Assembly (NCBI GenBank): GCA_024305405.1
Contig: JAKNDB010000014.1
Coordinates: 62,001 to 126,000 of the forward strand
DNA: 64,000 bases
Reading direction: 5' to 3'
Source of the DNA: Dirofilaria immitis
Lineage: Eukaryota > Nematoda > Chromadorea > Rhabditida > Onchocercidae
Part shown: positions 52,501 through 64,000 of the stretch, piece by piece
How the letters are laid out: each line of letters starts with the position of its first letter
How positions within the stretch are numbered: position 1 is the first letter of the stretch
Translations under genes and position numbers: made by a program
Notes under the pieces: model-generated
Told to the model about the DNA's origin: nothing
The model's input: only the letters and a program-made list of their open reading frames with translations
The model's database searches: none

Positions 52501-54775
52501 TACTCTATTAATTGACCTTCGATAATTTTTGTGAGAGTTTGATTACAAACTTAAATGTTAAGAGATTTTTAATTTAGATTTGATAGCCAATTTCTTGAGC
52601 AAAATTTTTCATAAAATTTTGCTAATGAGAAATAAGCGAGAGTTCGCTTTTTTTTTTTTAGTTGGCCCGTTTTTTATCATCGATATAGGATCTTCGATAA
52701 TTTTAATGATTAATACAATGCTGAGGATTTCCGTTTAATTCAGTTAGGATTTGAATGAAACTTGAAATGAAGAAAATTTACGCGACAATTTTTTGAATTT
52801 CAGATGCATTCTGCCTATATATTGTCCTCCACTAACAGCAGATAATTCTCCAGTAAATACCACTGTCCATTTCACTGCAGTGGCTCCAGTGAATTCCAAA
52901 TCCCACTTCTTTCCTGAACGTCGAGAGGATTCAATTAATCAGCTGATAGCGACTCAGTGCATCGATCCATTTAAGAATTTCCAAATCTGTGGTTCTAGTT
53001 GCCCAGGTATTATTTCACATAATTCACAATAATAATTTAGTCATTTCGTTTAAATGTAGCATTAATGAAAAATATGGTTCTGAAAGATAACAAAAATTCC
53101 AGAAAAGATGTAGCAATTAAATGAATGACTAAATGGAAAAAATCGTTTTTTCCATCTCTTTTTATCCAGATCCTCATCTTATCTTAGCTGGTTGTAATAA
53201 TCAAGTCACTGGCTTCTGCGGTACACAATGTGTGGCTGGATGTTTCTGTCGTAATCCATATATTCTTGAAGATTCTTATAATTTAAATTCTCGATGTGTT
53301 TTACCACACCAGTGTCAATCATTAACAGTGCAACAGCAGATTTGTTCTGATCCCCGTAAAAATGGACAAATTGCTTTTCATACGAGTAAGTTTAACCATT
53401 TTCTTTTTGTTACTTTATTCTTCAATTATTGTTGAATGCAATTTGCCCTTATTTTGTTTGTTCTTTATTTTTTTTTTGTTTCTAATTGTTCATTTAAATT
53501 GCAAGATTTACTTAATCACTAAACAATGCTAACATAATTTCTATATAGATGTGCACGCAGTTGCTCAAATCCAGAAACGGCATGTACAACAGATGATTGT
53601 ACTCCTGGCTGCATTTGTCGTGAACCATATCTACTGTATGATTCAAGTAACCCTAATTCACGTTGCGTACTTCCCAGTGAATGTGGTTCACAGTGTTCGG
53701 ATTCATTAAAGGAATATCAGGCTTGTGCGTCGTCATGCCCTATGGGTTGTAATAATCGAATACCACAAACTTGTTCGCCATGTGTCTCTGGATGTTTTTG
53801 CAAATCTGGTCCACATTTTTTCTTAGAAAGTTTACTGGAATTTTGCACTTTTCCATAAATTCCTGAAATTAAAATTATGAATTAATTGATTAAATAGAAT
53901 GATCGCGACGCAATCTCAGCAAATATTCATTTCAGGATTTGTATTTGAAAATGCTATAAACTGGCGCACCTCTAAATGCATACCTTTGAATCAGTGTCCA
54001 ATGACTAACATTTCTGCCGTTTCAGTAGCCTTTATTCCAGAAAACGATAAATCAGGTATGTCTTTGAGATCATTAATTCTTTTTTCAAAAGTTGATTTGA
54101 ATTTAATTTGTACAAGGTATGAAAAGCATATTAACTTACAGATGTTTTAGCTAGCATGACAGAATGTCCTGCAACAACAGTCGATCTGAGTGGAAAATTT
54201 TGTAATTTTGATTCTGACTGTCCAGCTCAACAGGTAAATCATCAAGTCAAAGTAACTAAACATTTCTCAAACATTTTTTGAAGCACACTTAATGTCTTAT
54301 TTCGTTGAAGAAATTTTTGTTCAGTGGTCCCAATAAAAATAGTAATAACTAAGGAATTGTCATATAAATTAAATAAATGAATTAGACTTAGAAATAATAG
54401 AAGGTTCAGTTCAATTGTAGCAAGATTGATCATGCAATATATCGGACTGTATTAAGGAAAACACTTATAATAACAAAAAAATTCATTCATAAGAAAAACG
54501 AAAATCTTTAGCGCTGCTGTCGTTCAACCTCATTTTCAATGGTCAGTTCGAAACAATCACGCTGCACTTGCATTGATCCACATGCATATTGGGACTCATG
54601 CGGTATCTTATGTCCAGAATATTGTGGACAACTTACAACACCGGTATGTTCATCAACCTGTAATCCTGGATGTCATTGCGCAGCCGGTTATGTAAAGGCA
54701 CGAAATCATGTAATGGCGCCGTGTGTACTACGAACACAATGCTCACAACTGGGTAGTTATTTCAAAATTTTTTAG
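49552..54775 (+). CDS. secreted multi-domain inhibitor-like protein: thyroglobulin-1, WAP and six TIL domains
   Basis: Twelve exons: 49552-49633, 49914-50128, 50487-50627, 50778-51349, 51570-51716, 52181-52412, 52804-53006, 53170-53385, 53549-53808, 53936-54055, 54151-54233, 54512-54775 (or to a donor at 54752). About 845 residues. Exon 1 is a signal peptide (RILLFFIIIVANSIRS). Domains in order: two Cys-rich repeats sharing DCFT(D/N)EIC...CC; a thyroglobulin type-1 domain with AVQCR and CWCV (~147-215); a WAP-like four-disulfide core with DDDCSDSQKCCP (~275-325); TIL domains 1-5 (for example CTENEQFVEC, CIDSLREYKTC, CSDSLKEYQAC, each with GC(F/Q)C and a final Cys); a second WAP-like segment (CNFDSDCPAQQRCC); and TIL 6 (CIDPHAYWDSC). 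TIL and WAP modules are serine-protease inhibitor folds and Tg-1 can inhibit cysteine proteases; activity here is inferred. Frame breaks lie at A runs 50069, 51029 and 53358. An in-frame TGA sits near the exon 2 start. The gene may continue into the SOD-like exons. Confidence 0.82.
49692..49747. repeat. 28-bp direct duplication in intron 1
   Basis: Two adjacent copies of a 28-bp unit beginning AAGAATAGCGAATGATAATT, differing at one position, inside the first intron of the TIL/WAP gene. It resembles a recent slippage duplication. Confidence 0.85.
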
Positions 54776-55081
54776 TTTTTATTTAAAAAACGTAGAATTA
54801 CAATATCCAACTTGCTAATAACAGTCTATTTCGTCTTTTATGATCAGTAAATATAATTACATCAATGGGAGAATAGATAATTTTTTAGCATTTCGAGATC
54901 TGAATAATAAGAATTAAAAACTTATTGTTATCAGTAGCACCTATAATCAATTGAAACTGACAACATTTCAGAGATAATTTTCAAAGGAAATTTTTCCACT
55001 TATATTTAATATTATAAATTCAACTTTTTTTTGCTGAACCTTAGTTCAGGAATGATTGAGGAAAGTATGCTGATATTGCAG

Positions 55082-57958
55082 AAGATACAATCAAATCACA
55101 TTATCTGTGGAAAGAAATAGCAACCGCAAAAATGTTGAGTGATGGAAATAAAATTATTGGTGACGTGAAGATCAAAGAGATCAGCAAAGAAAAATTAAAT
55201 TGGAAGGTACAATCAAAGGTAAATATTTATTAGAAACTTCAATATAACAATGGCTTTTTTTTAATTTGGAAGTAAAAGAAGATACTGTTCATTAAAAATT
55301 GAATTTTCTTCAAGCGAAATAAGGAAGCAAGAAATAAAGGAAATTCAATGGAATATTGAATTTCAAGGATTGTTGTATAGTTTAGTTTTTAAAAAATTAT
55401 AAAAATTTTTTTGCTTCAATTCTTGAGGAAAACTTTGATTCTCTTCGAATGGTAAAGTTATATCGAATACTGAGAATAAATCATAGAGCAATATAATTAA
55501 TATGCATTTTGATTCAAATGTTCTTTCGAAAAATAATCGAAACCAACATGGATTCAATTTATTACATGGATGTTATATGAGTTATTAGAATTACCATCCA
55601 CCATTAAGCATTATTAGTTGTTAAGTTATCAACTATTCTAACATCAATTTTATCAACTCATTACTTACACTCATTGCATTCGGAATTTATTTCAGTTTAA
55701 TTTAATTACTTTCTTATTTAAATACACATAAAAACATATATGATTTTCACTTGTTTTTAACTCTTTCCGATTAATTTCTACCTTTCATATTTTAATTTTC
55801 CAAGTAAATCGAAATTAAAAAAGGATTTCTATTTAGAAATTTTCGATAATATGAAATGATTGTAACAAATTGTTTTTAGTACTGTCCACAATTAATTATA
55901 TTTTTCTTTTCCGTTTTTATTTCATCTGAAAATGATTTCGAGTACAACAAAAAAAGTAAAGTTTAATTAGTTTTGTACGACCAGAATAATTTCGTTTATT
56001 GAAATTTGCCACAGATATTATTTGATAAATAATATTTTGTACAGCAAATCCTGCCTTGTCTCGGGATATTTATAACTGAATTAAACATTTTTGAAAATGG
56101 TTAAGCAAACATAGCGAATGGCATAACTTGATAAGTTTACCGTCGAAGGTAATGAATGATTAATATGTGAAATCATTCCGTGAGATGAATTACATTACTA
56201 ATGAAATCGTTTTATTATATTAAAAAAGATTGGTTCTTTTTTTCGTTTTCTGCGTAGCATATTTGTCTTTTATGTAGTTGGAACTTTTTCTTCACGAAAA
56301 TCACTTCTTCACTTGTTTTCTAGAATAAAAATTTTTGAAAAGTTTAACTAAAATAAATTTATTTCTTTACATTGCTAATCAATAGTGAAGCATAATAATT
56401 TTTCGTCCTATTCCATCAGTATTATTTGCAAATGTAATGGTGATAGATCCAAAAATTGAAATGCATTACAAAGTATTCAAAAAAACAAAATTTGCAATAT
56501 CTTTCAACAATTTTCCGACTTCAAATTCATGCTTATAATCTCATATATTTTTATGAAAATCTCCCAATTTTTACCGTTATGAATATCGATCTTTTTTTTT
56601 TTGAAATACTTTGAGTTTTGTTGCTTTAAATATATATTAAAAATTTCTCTGCTGCAAATAGATTTAAGCTTTCTGCATAAGAAGCAATATTTCAAACCAT
56701 CATCAATGATTAGGAAAGGAAATGAACTTGAAAATTTTCCAATTTATCAATCTGATTTAATACTAGTAGTGGCGATTATTTGCTAAAGTTAGCCATTGTA
56801 AAATATAATTATGAACACTATGATTAGAACAATCTTCAAAAGAAAAAAAATGAAAATAATTGATTTCGTTACGACTTTATAACAAACTTAACGAGTAAAA
56901 AGCAGTAAGGTAGAAAATAGCTTAATAAGCAATTTAAGAAATGCTCTATGACAAAAGTTTGTATAAATTCAGGATTACCAATTGGCGAACATGCGCTTAT
57001 TGTACATCAAGCAGGCGATTTATCCGATTCCTGCGCTAATATTGGTCCCATTATGGCACCTGACAAGAAATTTAATGTATCAGCAATATTTGGGAATGTT
57101 AAAACGGACGGTAATAAAAACACAACAATTGGTTAGATTCAATAACAGAAATCATTTTTACTTTTAGTAGCACAAAGCATGTTGAAATAATTATCATTTC
57201 AAGGAAAAGTGTCATTCTAATAAGCTTTCTATTAGAAATTAAAGACAATGTCTAATTCCAGGTAAGAAAGGCAAAAGATACGAGTAGGTATTTATGTTGA
57301 AAATTTGTGCTTTGAATTTGTGTTTGTGGGAAAAGAAAGTTTATTGAGGAAATTTTGATTAATTTTCAAATTAAATGAATATGGCAATTGATTGAAAAAC
57401 GTACTTCGAAAAATGCAACATAGTTCTTGATAATAACATAAATTAATCATTTAAATTCATTTATTTTTATATCTGAAGATAAATGGGTACTTGAGCGAGG
57501 AAATTGTTCCGTTGTACATAGACAAAAATCTGATATTAAAAGGCAAGAATATTGATGATGTTGCAGATACTATATCTCATAAATGATATTACGAGGCAAA
57601 ACAGGCTTAGATAGATATTCAAAAGATAATGAGCTTAATATATTGAAATGGACAGGCGATGTTTAGATAATCTTTCTTGCATCATTTCATCGAAACGTTT
57701 TAACTTCTCGAAAATTTTAATATTTTTCTCAAAAGTCAATCGCTATTTTACTTAATTTGCTTAATTTGCTTAATGAAGGATAGGACAAAAAGCTTGAGAT
57801 TTTGAGTATATTCAGATCGAGAAATTGACTGGCCACAAGATGTCTCACTGATTGGCCGTTCACTGGTGATCCATAAATTATCAGTAATGGAATGGTCACT
57901 ACGTAACGTAGACGTATTACCACTTGCTTGCGGTACAATTGGTTTTGCATCATCGTGA
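55082..57958 (+). CDS. degenerate Cu/Zn superoxide-dismutase-like exons
   Basis: Exons recognised: 55082-55218, 56939-57110, 57479 to about 57590, 57816-57958; a patch near 57595-57665 (ILRGKTGLD...) may also belong. The chain follows the Cu/Zn SOD fold: SGLPIGEHALIVHQAGD aligns with GLxxGxHGFHxHxxGD, DSCANIGPIMAP with GCxSxGPHFNP, SLIGRSLVIH with the GRSVVVH strand, and LACGTIGFA with the C-terminal ACGVIGI. Of the metal ligands, only the second His of the HxH pair and the late His appear retained; the first His and the GPH His are Ile, and the zinc loop is unrecognisable. The disulfide cysteines are kept. It is therefore probably a non-enzymatic, extracellular SOD fold. There is no start codon or signal peptide. 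Exon 1 begins in phase 1, matching a donor at 54752 of the upstream TIL gene. One frame break lies near 57535. Exon junctions after 57479 are uncertain. Confidence 0.65.
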
Positions 57959-58903
57959 ATTCCGGAAATTGCTATTTTAATTATTTACTGTTACCTATTT
58001 TGTTATCTCTTGATGTTTTTTGTTTTAATGAAAAGTGATGCTTGAAATGCGATTCATATATTACACTATAAAATCTCAAGAACATCCAAAACTATCAACC
58101 CTTTTGTTGGAAGTAGCAAGTAGCAGCATAGAGGAATCTTTGCATCAGAAGCAAAATAATTTTTGCCCGAACAAGACTTCAAACCAAAGTGAATCATTTG
58201 AAGAACATCGGATGACGACTAATTCTGATGACATATTGGAGAGGAAAACGACATATTATGGAAAATCAGTGGGATTGATAATTTTTCAAATGTACCAGAA
58301 CGATATAACTCAATTAATTTCAATTTAAAAACATATGAAATGTTCCTCGCTCATATTTACGTTTAATGATATACACTTCTATTCAACAGCAGCCAATTTA
58401 TTTTCGGGATGTCTCGGATGATTACATTAGTGGGTTCATTCTTTTTTTTCCAATATTTCTTCGATTTACAAAAATCTTTTCGAGATGACTTATCATCAAT
58501 AATTACATGGAACGGTTATTTATAATAAAGAAGAAGGGTGAAAAAATAGCTTCCAAACAAAGAAAAGTTATCGATTCTGTTCGACGACCTTCGATCCTTT
58601 TTTTTATGATGCATCACATCAATAATTTTCTTTTTTTATATTAAAAATCATATTTCGCATGGGTTTTTCCCTCCTTCTCAATAATTAGTGGATTATACAG
58701 GCAAAGATCAAAGGTCATATCAAAGGTTATTCTCAGAAAAGATTTGTTTAAATTCTCATAACGGCATGGTTTGTACATCTTTTCTCTATCATTACCGTTG
58801 ACATAATGGTTTTGGGGATCTCGTCTCCGACTGAATTGTAATCTTGGGGAGTTAGTGTTTTTTTTTCGACGTTCTTTATTGTTAATCTTGAAATACATTA
58901 GAG
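57959..58903. other. short intergenic region
   Basis: Separates the SOD-like stop from the start of the SLC46-like gene on the same strand (0.95 kb). A 97-codon plus-strand frame at 58035-58328 and an opposing frame at 58641-58934 lack splice sites and domains. The former may be 3' UTR. Confidence 0.45.
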
Positions 58904-61900
58904 ATGGTAAAAGAAATCGCTGATACCGCGGCATATAGTGTCAAATTTCTATTTTTAAAAACTATTCGGATTAATGTTCCATTATGCCTATATTCCATTA
59001 CATGCTTTATGTATCATCCAGTTTTCCAATCACTTGTCTATCAGAAGGTTAGTTTTTTCATTTTCTATTGTTTTACTATACCGAAAGGGCCTGAATAAGA
59101 TATTACAGAGAGTCGATGTTAAATGATATCATGCAAAATATTATACATTCCAAAATGTTAGAAAAGATGTTTTATTTAACTAGTCACATAAAAATAGAAT
59201 AAAAAAAACCATTATCGATTGATTCTTCTTCAACATGAGAGATCATAGTGTTACGAAGAATGTGAGATAATTACACTGATTTATTAACAGTACGAGACTA
59301 ATATTAGGTTTTATTCATCATCATTTACAAATTCCAGGCATCCATCCTCTTACATAATGTTATTTTTAACATATTATTTTAGATTCTGCCGTATTTTACT
59401 CATCGGTTTTGTTCTTATCTTATGCATCTGAATAAATCTGTAATTTTTACTTAATTATATTAATTAACTTATTTAGTTGGCAGAGTCTGTTTGCTACTGC
59501 TGAAATCAGATTTCGTTTCTTTTCATTGTAATCTTTTTGCATTGTTTTTAGGCATGTTTGCAATACGGTGACCGGATAGGCATTGGTGTGAACTGTTCAC
59601 ATCGTGAGATTTCATCTAATTCAGAATTACAGGCAATAGCGAATTGGATACTTTTATTGAGGTCCATTTTTTTAACTCCTATTCTTGCTTACATTTGATT
59701 GTTTGTTTTATTATACAAGTATTAAATTAATAAAATCAGTTACTCTACATGCAAAAACCAACGTACCTACAGGCTCTTTCGTAAGATACATAAGATAAGT
59801 GTTTCCAGGAAGATAAACTGCTGAATATTTTAATCAGGATATTTCAGCAATCGAAAAGCTTGCGATGATTTCAAGAAATTTTCAGCAGTGTTTCGATTTG
59901 TGTACTTGGACTTTTACATCTGCACTAATTGGACGGCTTAGTGATACGAAATCTCGAAAAGCGGCTTTGTTAATACCATTCAGCGGACTTGTGCTTGAAG
60001 GTGCCTCATTGGTGGTGCAGTCGTATTATATGGAGGTAAGTAATGCAGCTTTAAGAAAAAATCTCTGGTATTTAAGCAATTTTATAATACTTCATTTATA
60101 GACTGGCTAGATTAAAAATATGACGCCATACCTTTTTAAGAATGATCATTAATTTAAATCGTTGCATTTGTCTGAAACGTTAATCTGTCGAATTTGTTTC
60201 AGCTTTCAGTATATTGGTTAGTCGCGAGTGAAGCGCTTTTCGCACTTTTTGGTGGCTATATGTCTATTTTTTCATCATGTTTTGCCTATGCCACTGATTC
60301 TGTGCGCAATTATTCACCAAAGTGTCGATCTTTAATTATCGCAATTTTGGAAGGTATTATTGGATTTGGAGGTAAAAACGTTTGTCTTTCAAGATCTCCG
60401 TTTTAATTCAAATAGTAGATCCTTTCAGGCGCTATTGGTTACTTATGCTCGTTTTCGCTGAAATTATGGGGATTCGTTGGTTTGTTCACAGCATTCCTCG
60501 TAATATATATTATTTGTTTAATAGCGGTATTCTTCCTTCCATCCATAAACAGTGGAACCAGTATTGAAATAGAATATAAAAAGATGTGTTTGGATTCGAT
60601 CTAATCGTAAGTAGTTTTCATTTTGCTTTAATCGCTCCATTTCTGTTCAGATATATATAATAGAAATGATAGTCTTTATCGTGGCTGTCTGTCCTTGTCG
60701 AATCTTTAACTTAAGAAGCGATTTTTTCCTCCTCATTCTAGTTCGGAAAGTAAATATGAATGCGACTTGTAATGGAAAAAGAAAGAATGTCAAAAGTTTG
60801 TTAGAAGTTTCTCTTTATCACACTGTAGAGCATTTACTTATTGGACGGAACTTGAACAATCAAATCCCAAATCTAATTCTATATGTGCTTAAATGGTTGT
60901 AGGTACTGCATAAAGGAGTAACTTTAAATTTCTGTATCGAAAGATTTTAATAATATTCTTATAATGTTTTTGAATAGTGACTTTAGAAATATGTACAAAA
61001 TGTTCAACATGTGGATTACAAATGGTTGGTAAAATTTCAAGCGGTTTGGAAAAGGGATGAAATGGGAGGGTAATTAGTGATTTCCAAAAGATCTCTTCTG
61101 CCATAGTTGATCTAAAATGAACATAATTTTTGATAATAATATCTATTTCGAATCTTTTAATTTATTTTTCATAGTTACGTTAAAAGTTGATATACATTAG
61201 CCATTCACATGAGGAAAGAAATGGAAAAGTGCTTGAGATTAAAATGGCAATTTTCTCTATTTTGATTGCAGCGATCAGATGAAGAATGAAAAAAAGGATT
61301 AGCATTATTTTGCTAGTGATTTTTCTATTCGTAAAAGCTAGAATGCAATTTAAAAAATTTGTTCAGTAAAGAATTAGTAGCAGCAATCGGATGATTTTTG
61401 ATCATTTTATTTTGCTGTGATATGATCGATTGATCAAATTTAGAAATTTATAATTGCAAGTATTGGGTACTCTATATGAAAGTTCAGATGATTTGCTAAA
61501 GGTTTATTTTTGAACAAAATTAGATCTGTCGAAAAGAACTGGTATCAAGATTATTCTGCGCAATAAAAATTATATGGATATGTATCATGTATAAATGATG
61601 AAAATAAATGAATCGATGAGTTCATTTGAAGGTAGGAAGAGCGATAAATTTTTCAATTTGACGGAGTACATAATCGCAAAATCAATATCTCTATTAAAGT
61701 GGAGTTGGCTGAATGATCACTAATAGAAATAATCAAGTAACTGCGAAATTTGTTGAATTTATAGTGAATGTATGAATCCATTGAGCAGTGATTTTTTAGC
61801 TGGTATGATTTGTGCACAGTTTCTTCGTGTTAAAAAGTTAGAGAAAAGCGAGGCAGTGATTGCGTTGTACATATATATGTTGCAGAAATTATTGTGGCAA

Positions 61901-63563
61901 CAGAAAAGAGCCCGTGCCTTCATAGCCTTGATCGTAGCGTTCGCAGTTTCTTTCTTTGTATTCATAGGTTAGTAGTAATTAGAATTTTTCGAAAATTATT
62001 TATTCAAACAATTATTTCGAGCATTAATTATTGTTTTTTACATATTTGGCTTCATTGTGGAGAAAAAATTGCTTTTTAAATATTTCCTCACTGTTTTGCT
62101 CGTAGGATTGACCAGTTATATGAATTATTTCTGGATTATTTCTGTTGTTGCGGTTACTTTCATACCAATTTAGGACAGAGAAACAAAAATTAAAATCTTT
62201 AAAAACTCAGTTGATAATAAATACCTTTTGATGCTTTGATATTTAGTTATGCCTTTAGGTTCAACTCATATTTCATTCTACTATCTGAAATTTCGATTTG
62301 GCTGGGATGCCGAATTGTACGGATTCCTCAAAGGACCGACGCAAGGACTCGCAACGTTAAATGTAACTAACTTCAATTTTTTTAAATACAAATTGATTAT
62401 TTTAATGTTATTACTTAAGGAAACATAAAGTTTGTGACTGTTCATTTTCGTAATTTACAATTATTTCCTCAATTTTTAATCCCATTAGTTTCTATTTGAT
62501 GTATAATTCTACAGATATTGTTTATTTATCCAATATTACGAACATATAATTTTACCGATCGAACGCTTTCTCTTATTGGAGTGCTTTCTAGAGCTTTGGG
62601 TAGATTGTGGCTTGCTGTTACATGGAGCACACCATCTACATTTTTATGTTAGATGATCTTTTTTCTCTTTTAATCTAATATCTTTAACAGATTTGTGTTG
62701 CCATATAAAGATTAATTACTGAAATGTGTTTTTGAAGAATAAAAATATCTGAAATTTTGTGATAAGAATCTAGTTAGTTTTTCTTCCACTGGTTTACCAT
62801 TACTAGGATTTTGTGTCATAGTTATAAAGATACGATGTCAGTCTAATAGATTAAAGACAATTCCTTGTTCATTCAGGCTCCTAATAAGAAATATTACGTA
62901 CGACATGGTTTTTGGATAATCTTTTCGATTAGAGCTTGAAGTCCTAGAGCTTGATAAAAACTAATGCTTGATTTTCTAGTGATACTTTTCGATTCTTTTT
63001 CTCGCTTTGCTGCTTCTGGTATGAAAGCAATTTCGGCCAACATTGTACCGCTTAAAAATCATGGTATGTACTACTTGTCCAATGTCAATAGTATTTCTTT
63101 ACAGTTCACTAATAACAAGGATTTCAAGACAAAAAATTGCTAAAATCATCCTTTGCACAGGTATTATTCAATGGAATCCAACATGCCGCAGACAACAAAG
63201 GACTGAATGAAATCAGTTCTGACTGGAATTTTATAATTTCAGCTGCTATTTTGCAAATGACATAGTTCAAGACTCATTCTATTAAATATCATTCCACATA
63301 TTAATAATAAATAGAAAGCGTGAAAATAAAATAGCCAACGCTCCATTCACGAAATTTCAAATTCTTTGAAATTTGTAAGCCATTTATCAAAGATTTCGAA
63401 TTCAGGCTCTATGTTTACGCTTTTTGCGGTAACGGAAGCATTCAGCAATTTAATAGCTACCATAATGTTTCACACACTTTTCCCATTCTCGCTTCATTTC
63501 CTACCTCAGTTGTCATTCTACATTCTCGCTGCTGTAATGTTAATTCCAATAATTATGCTTTAG
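58904..63563 (+). CDS. SLC46-like major facilitator superfamily transporter
   Basis: Proton-coupled folate/heme-type MFS carrier family, plasma or lysosomal membrane (family knowledge); substrate unknown. Exons: 58904-59047, 59552-59603, 59848-60035, 60203-60371, 60429-60606, 60742-60824, 61886-61967, 62259-62362, 62515-62647, 62980-63063, 63406-63563, about 457 residues, the usual SLC46 size with 12 membrane spans. Key parts: short N-terminus and TM1 (VPLCLYSITCFMY), Cys in the first extracellular loop, a motif-A-like loop GRLSDTKSRKAALL, FGGYMSIFSSCFAYATD (TM4), FVGLFTAFLVIYIICLIAVF (TM6), a basic central loop, RAFIALIVAFAVSFFVF (TM7), and the C-terminal helices after GSMFTLFAVTEAFSN. Exon 5 runs into a stop just before a good GTAAGT donor. 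Removing one A from run 60578-60582 restores a frame that matches the next exon phase and totals 458 codons. Exons 2, 6 and 7 have alternative borders. Confidence 0.82.
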
Positions 63564-64000
63564 TAAGTTGATCTTAATTATTTGAATTTTTTGATTTAAA
63601 TACTATCCTAATTTACTCTCGTTTTTATGCTTTCTTTTGATAAAATGCAGAGAGAAAACAGTAAAAAATGGAGAATGAATATTATGAATGAGGTTCAATT
63701 TTTTCTGGAAAATTAAAAAGGAAAATAAGATTCATTTCCGTCTAATGTCTCGAAATGTTTTTTCCTCAAGATTGTTGGTTTTTTATAATTTAACTTTCAG
63801 TTTATTACCAGAAAAACTGACAAATATCACAGGATGAATGTGATTCAGTTATAGTAACGGACACAAACTCTCGAATCTTCGGAACCCGCCAGGTGTTTTA
63901 GATTCTCACGGCACAATATCCAAGACTAATGTATTACTCGATCCTGCTTTGAATTCCGATTCTTAAACAATGTAATAAGTTAGGGATTTGGCATTTTTAA
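63564..64000. other. downstream of the SLC46-like gene
   Basis: 3' flank of the transporter gene; a GTAAGT-like donor overlaps its TAG stop, but splicing to the AG at 63652 would also produce an immediate stop. No further feature is seen to the window edge. Confidence 0.5.

Noticed and set aside
58035..58328. 97-codon plus-strand ORF after the SOD-like stop
   Set aside because: No acceptor, signal peptide or domain; more likely 3' UTR of the SOD-like exons.

Overview
The window reads as a eukaryotic nuclear genome segment. It is roughly 70% A+T, genes are broken into many short exons, introns begin GTAAGT/GTTAGT-like and end in TTTCAG, and long gene-poor stretches carry simple repeats. Gene content (multi-TIL/WAP/thyroglobulin secreted protein, LIN-52, CAP-G, SIPA1-type RapGAP, SLC46-type MFS carrier) and intron style suggest a nematode, most likely a parasitic clade III (filarial/spirurid-like) worm. 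This is inference; no rRNA or mitochondrial marker is present. No CRISPR, insertion sequence, prophage or tRNA was found.

Layout. 3.1-3.5 kb (+): a two-exon, 42-residue secreted peptide ending in a Cys/Gly cluster. 4.9-6.7 kb (-): an unrecognised secreted protein of about 427 residues. 9.8-19.0 kb (-): a SIPA1-like RapGAP/PDZ/coiled-coil protein in about 23 exons. 24.8-32.8 kb (-): condensin subunit CAP-G in 18 exons, about 979 residues. 37.7-38.8 kb (+): LIN-52 of the DREAM/MuvB complex in 4 exons. 40.8-44.5 kb (-): a BTB/POZ protein with a C-terminal Cys-pair region in 10 exons. 49.6-54.8 kb (+): a large secreted multi-domain protease-inhibitor-like protein. 55.1-58.0 kb (+): exons of a degenerate Cu/Zn-SOD fold, phase-compatible with being the 3' part of the preceding gene. 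58.9-63.6 kb (+): an SLC46-like MFS transporter. Most gene models were assembled by hand from splice sites, exon phase and conserved motifs.

The genes are unrelated housekeeping, signalling and secreted functions and do not form a pathway. One signal runs through all of them. Exons with good splice sites and conserved protein repeatedly need a single added base in a short homopolymer, usually A/T, to stay in frame; at least twelve cases are listed. Codon arithmetic closes once these are allowed (CAP-G 980 codons, secreted protein 428, LIN-52 123). This looks like homopolymer under-calling in the assembly rather than decay of every gene.

The most interesting biology is the secreted TIL/WAP/thyroglobulin protein and its apparent fusion to a metal-ligand-depleted SOD fold, the tiny Cys-cluster peptide, the orphan secreted protein, and a 69-bp-arm foldback element.
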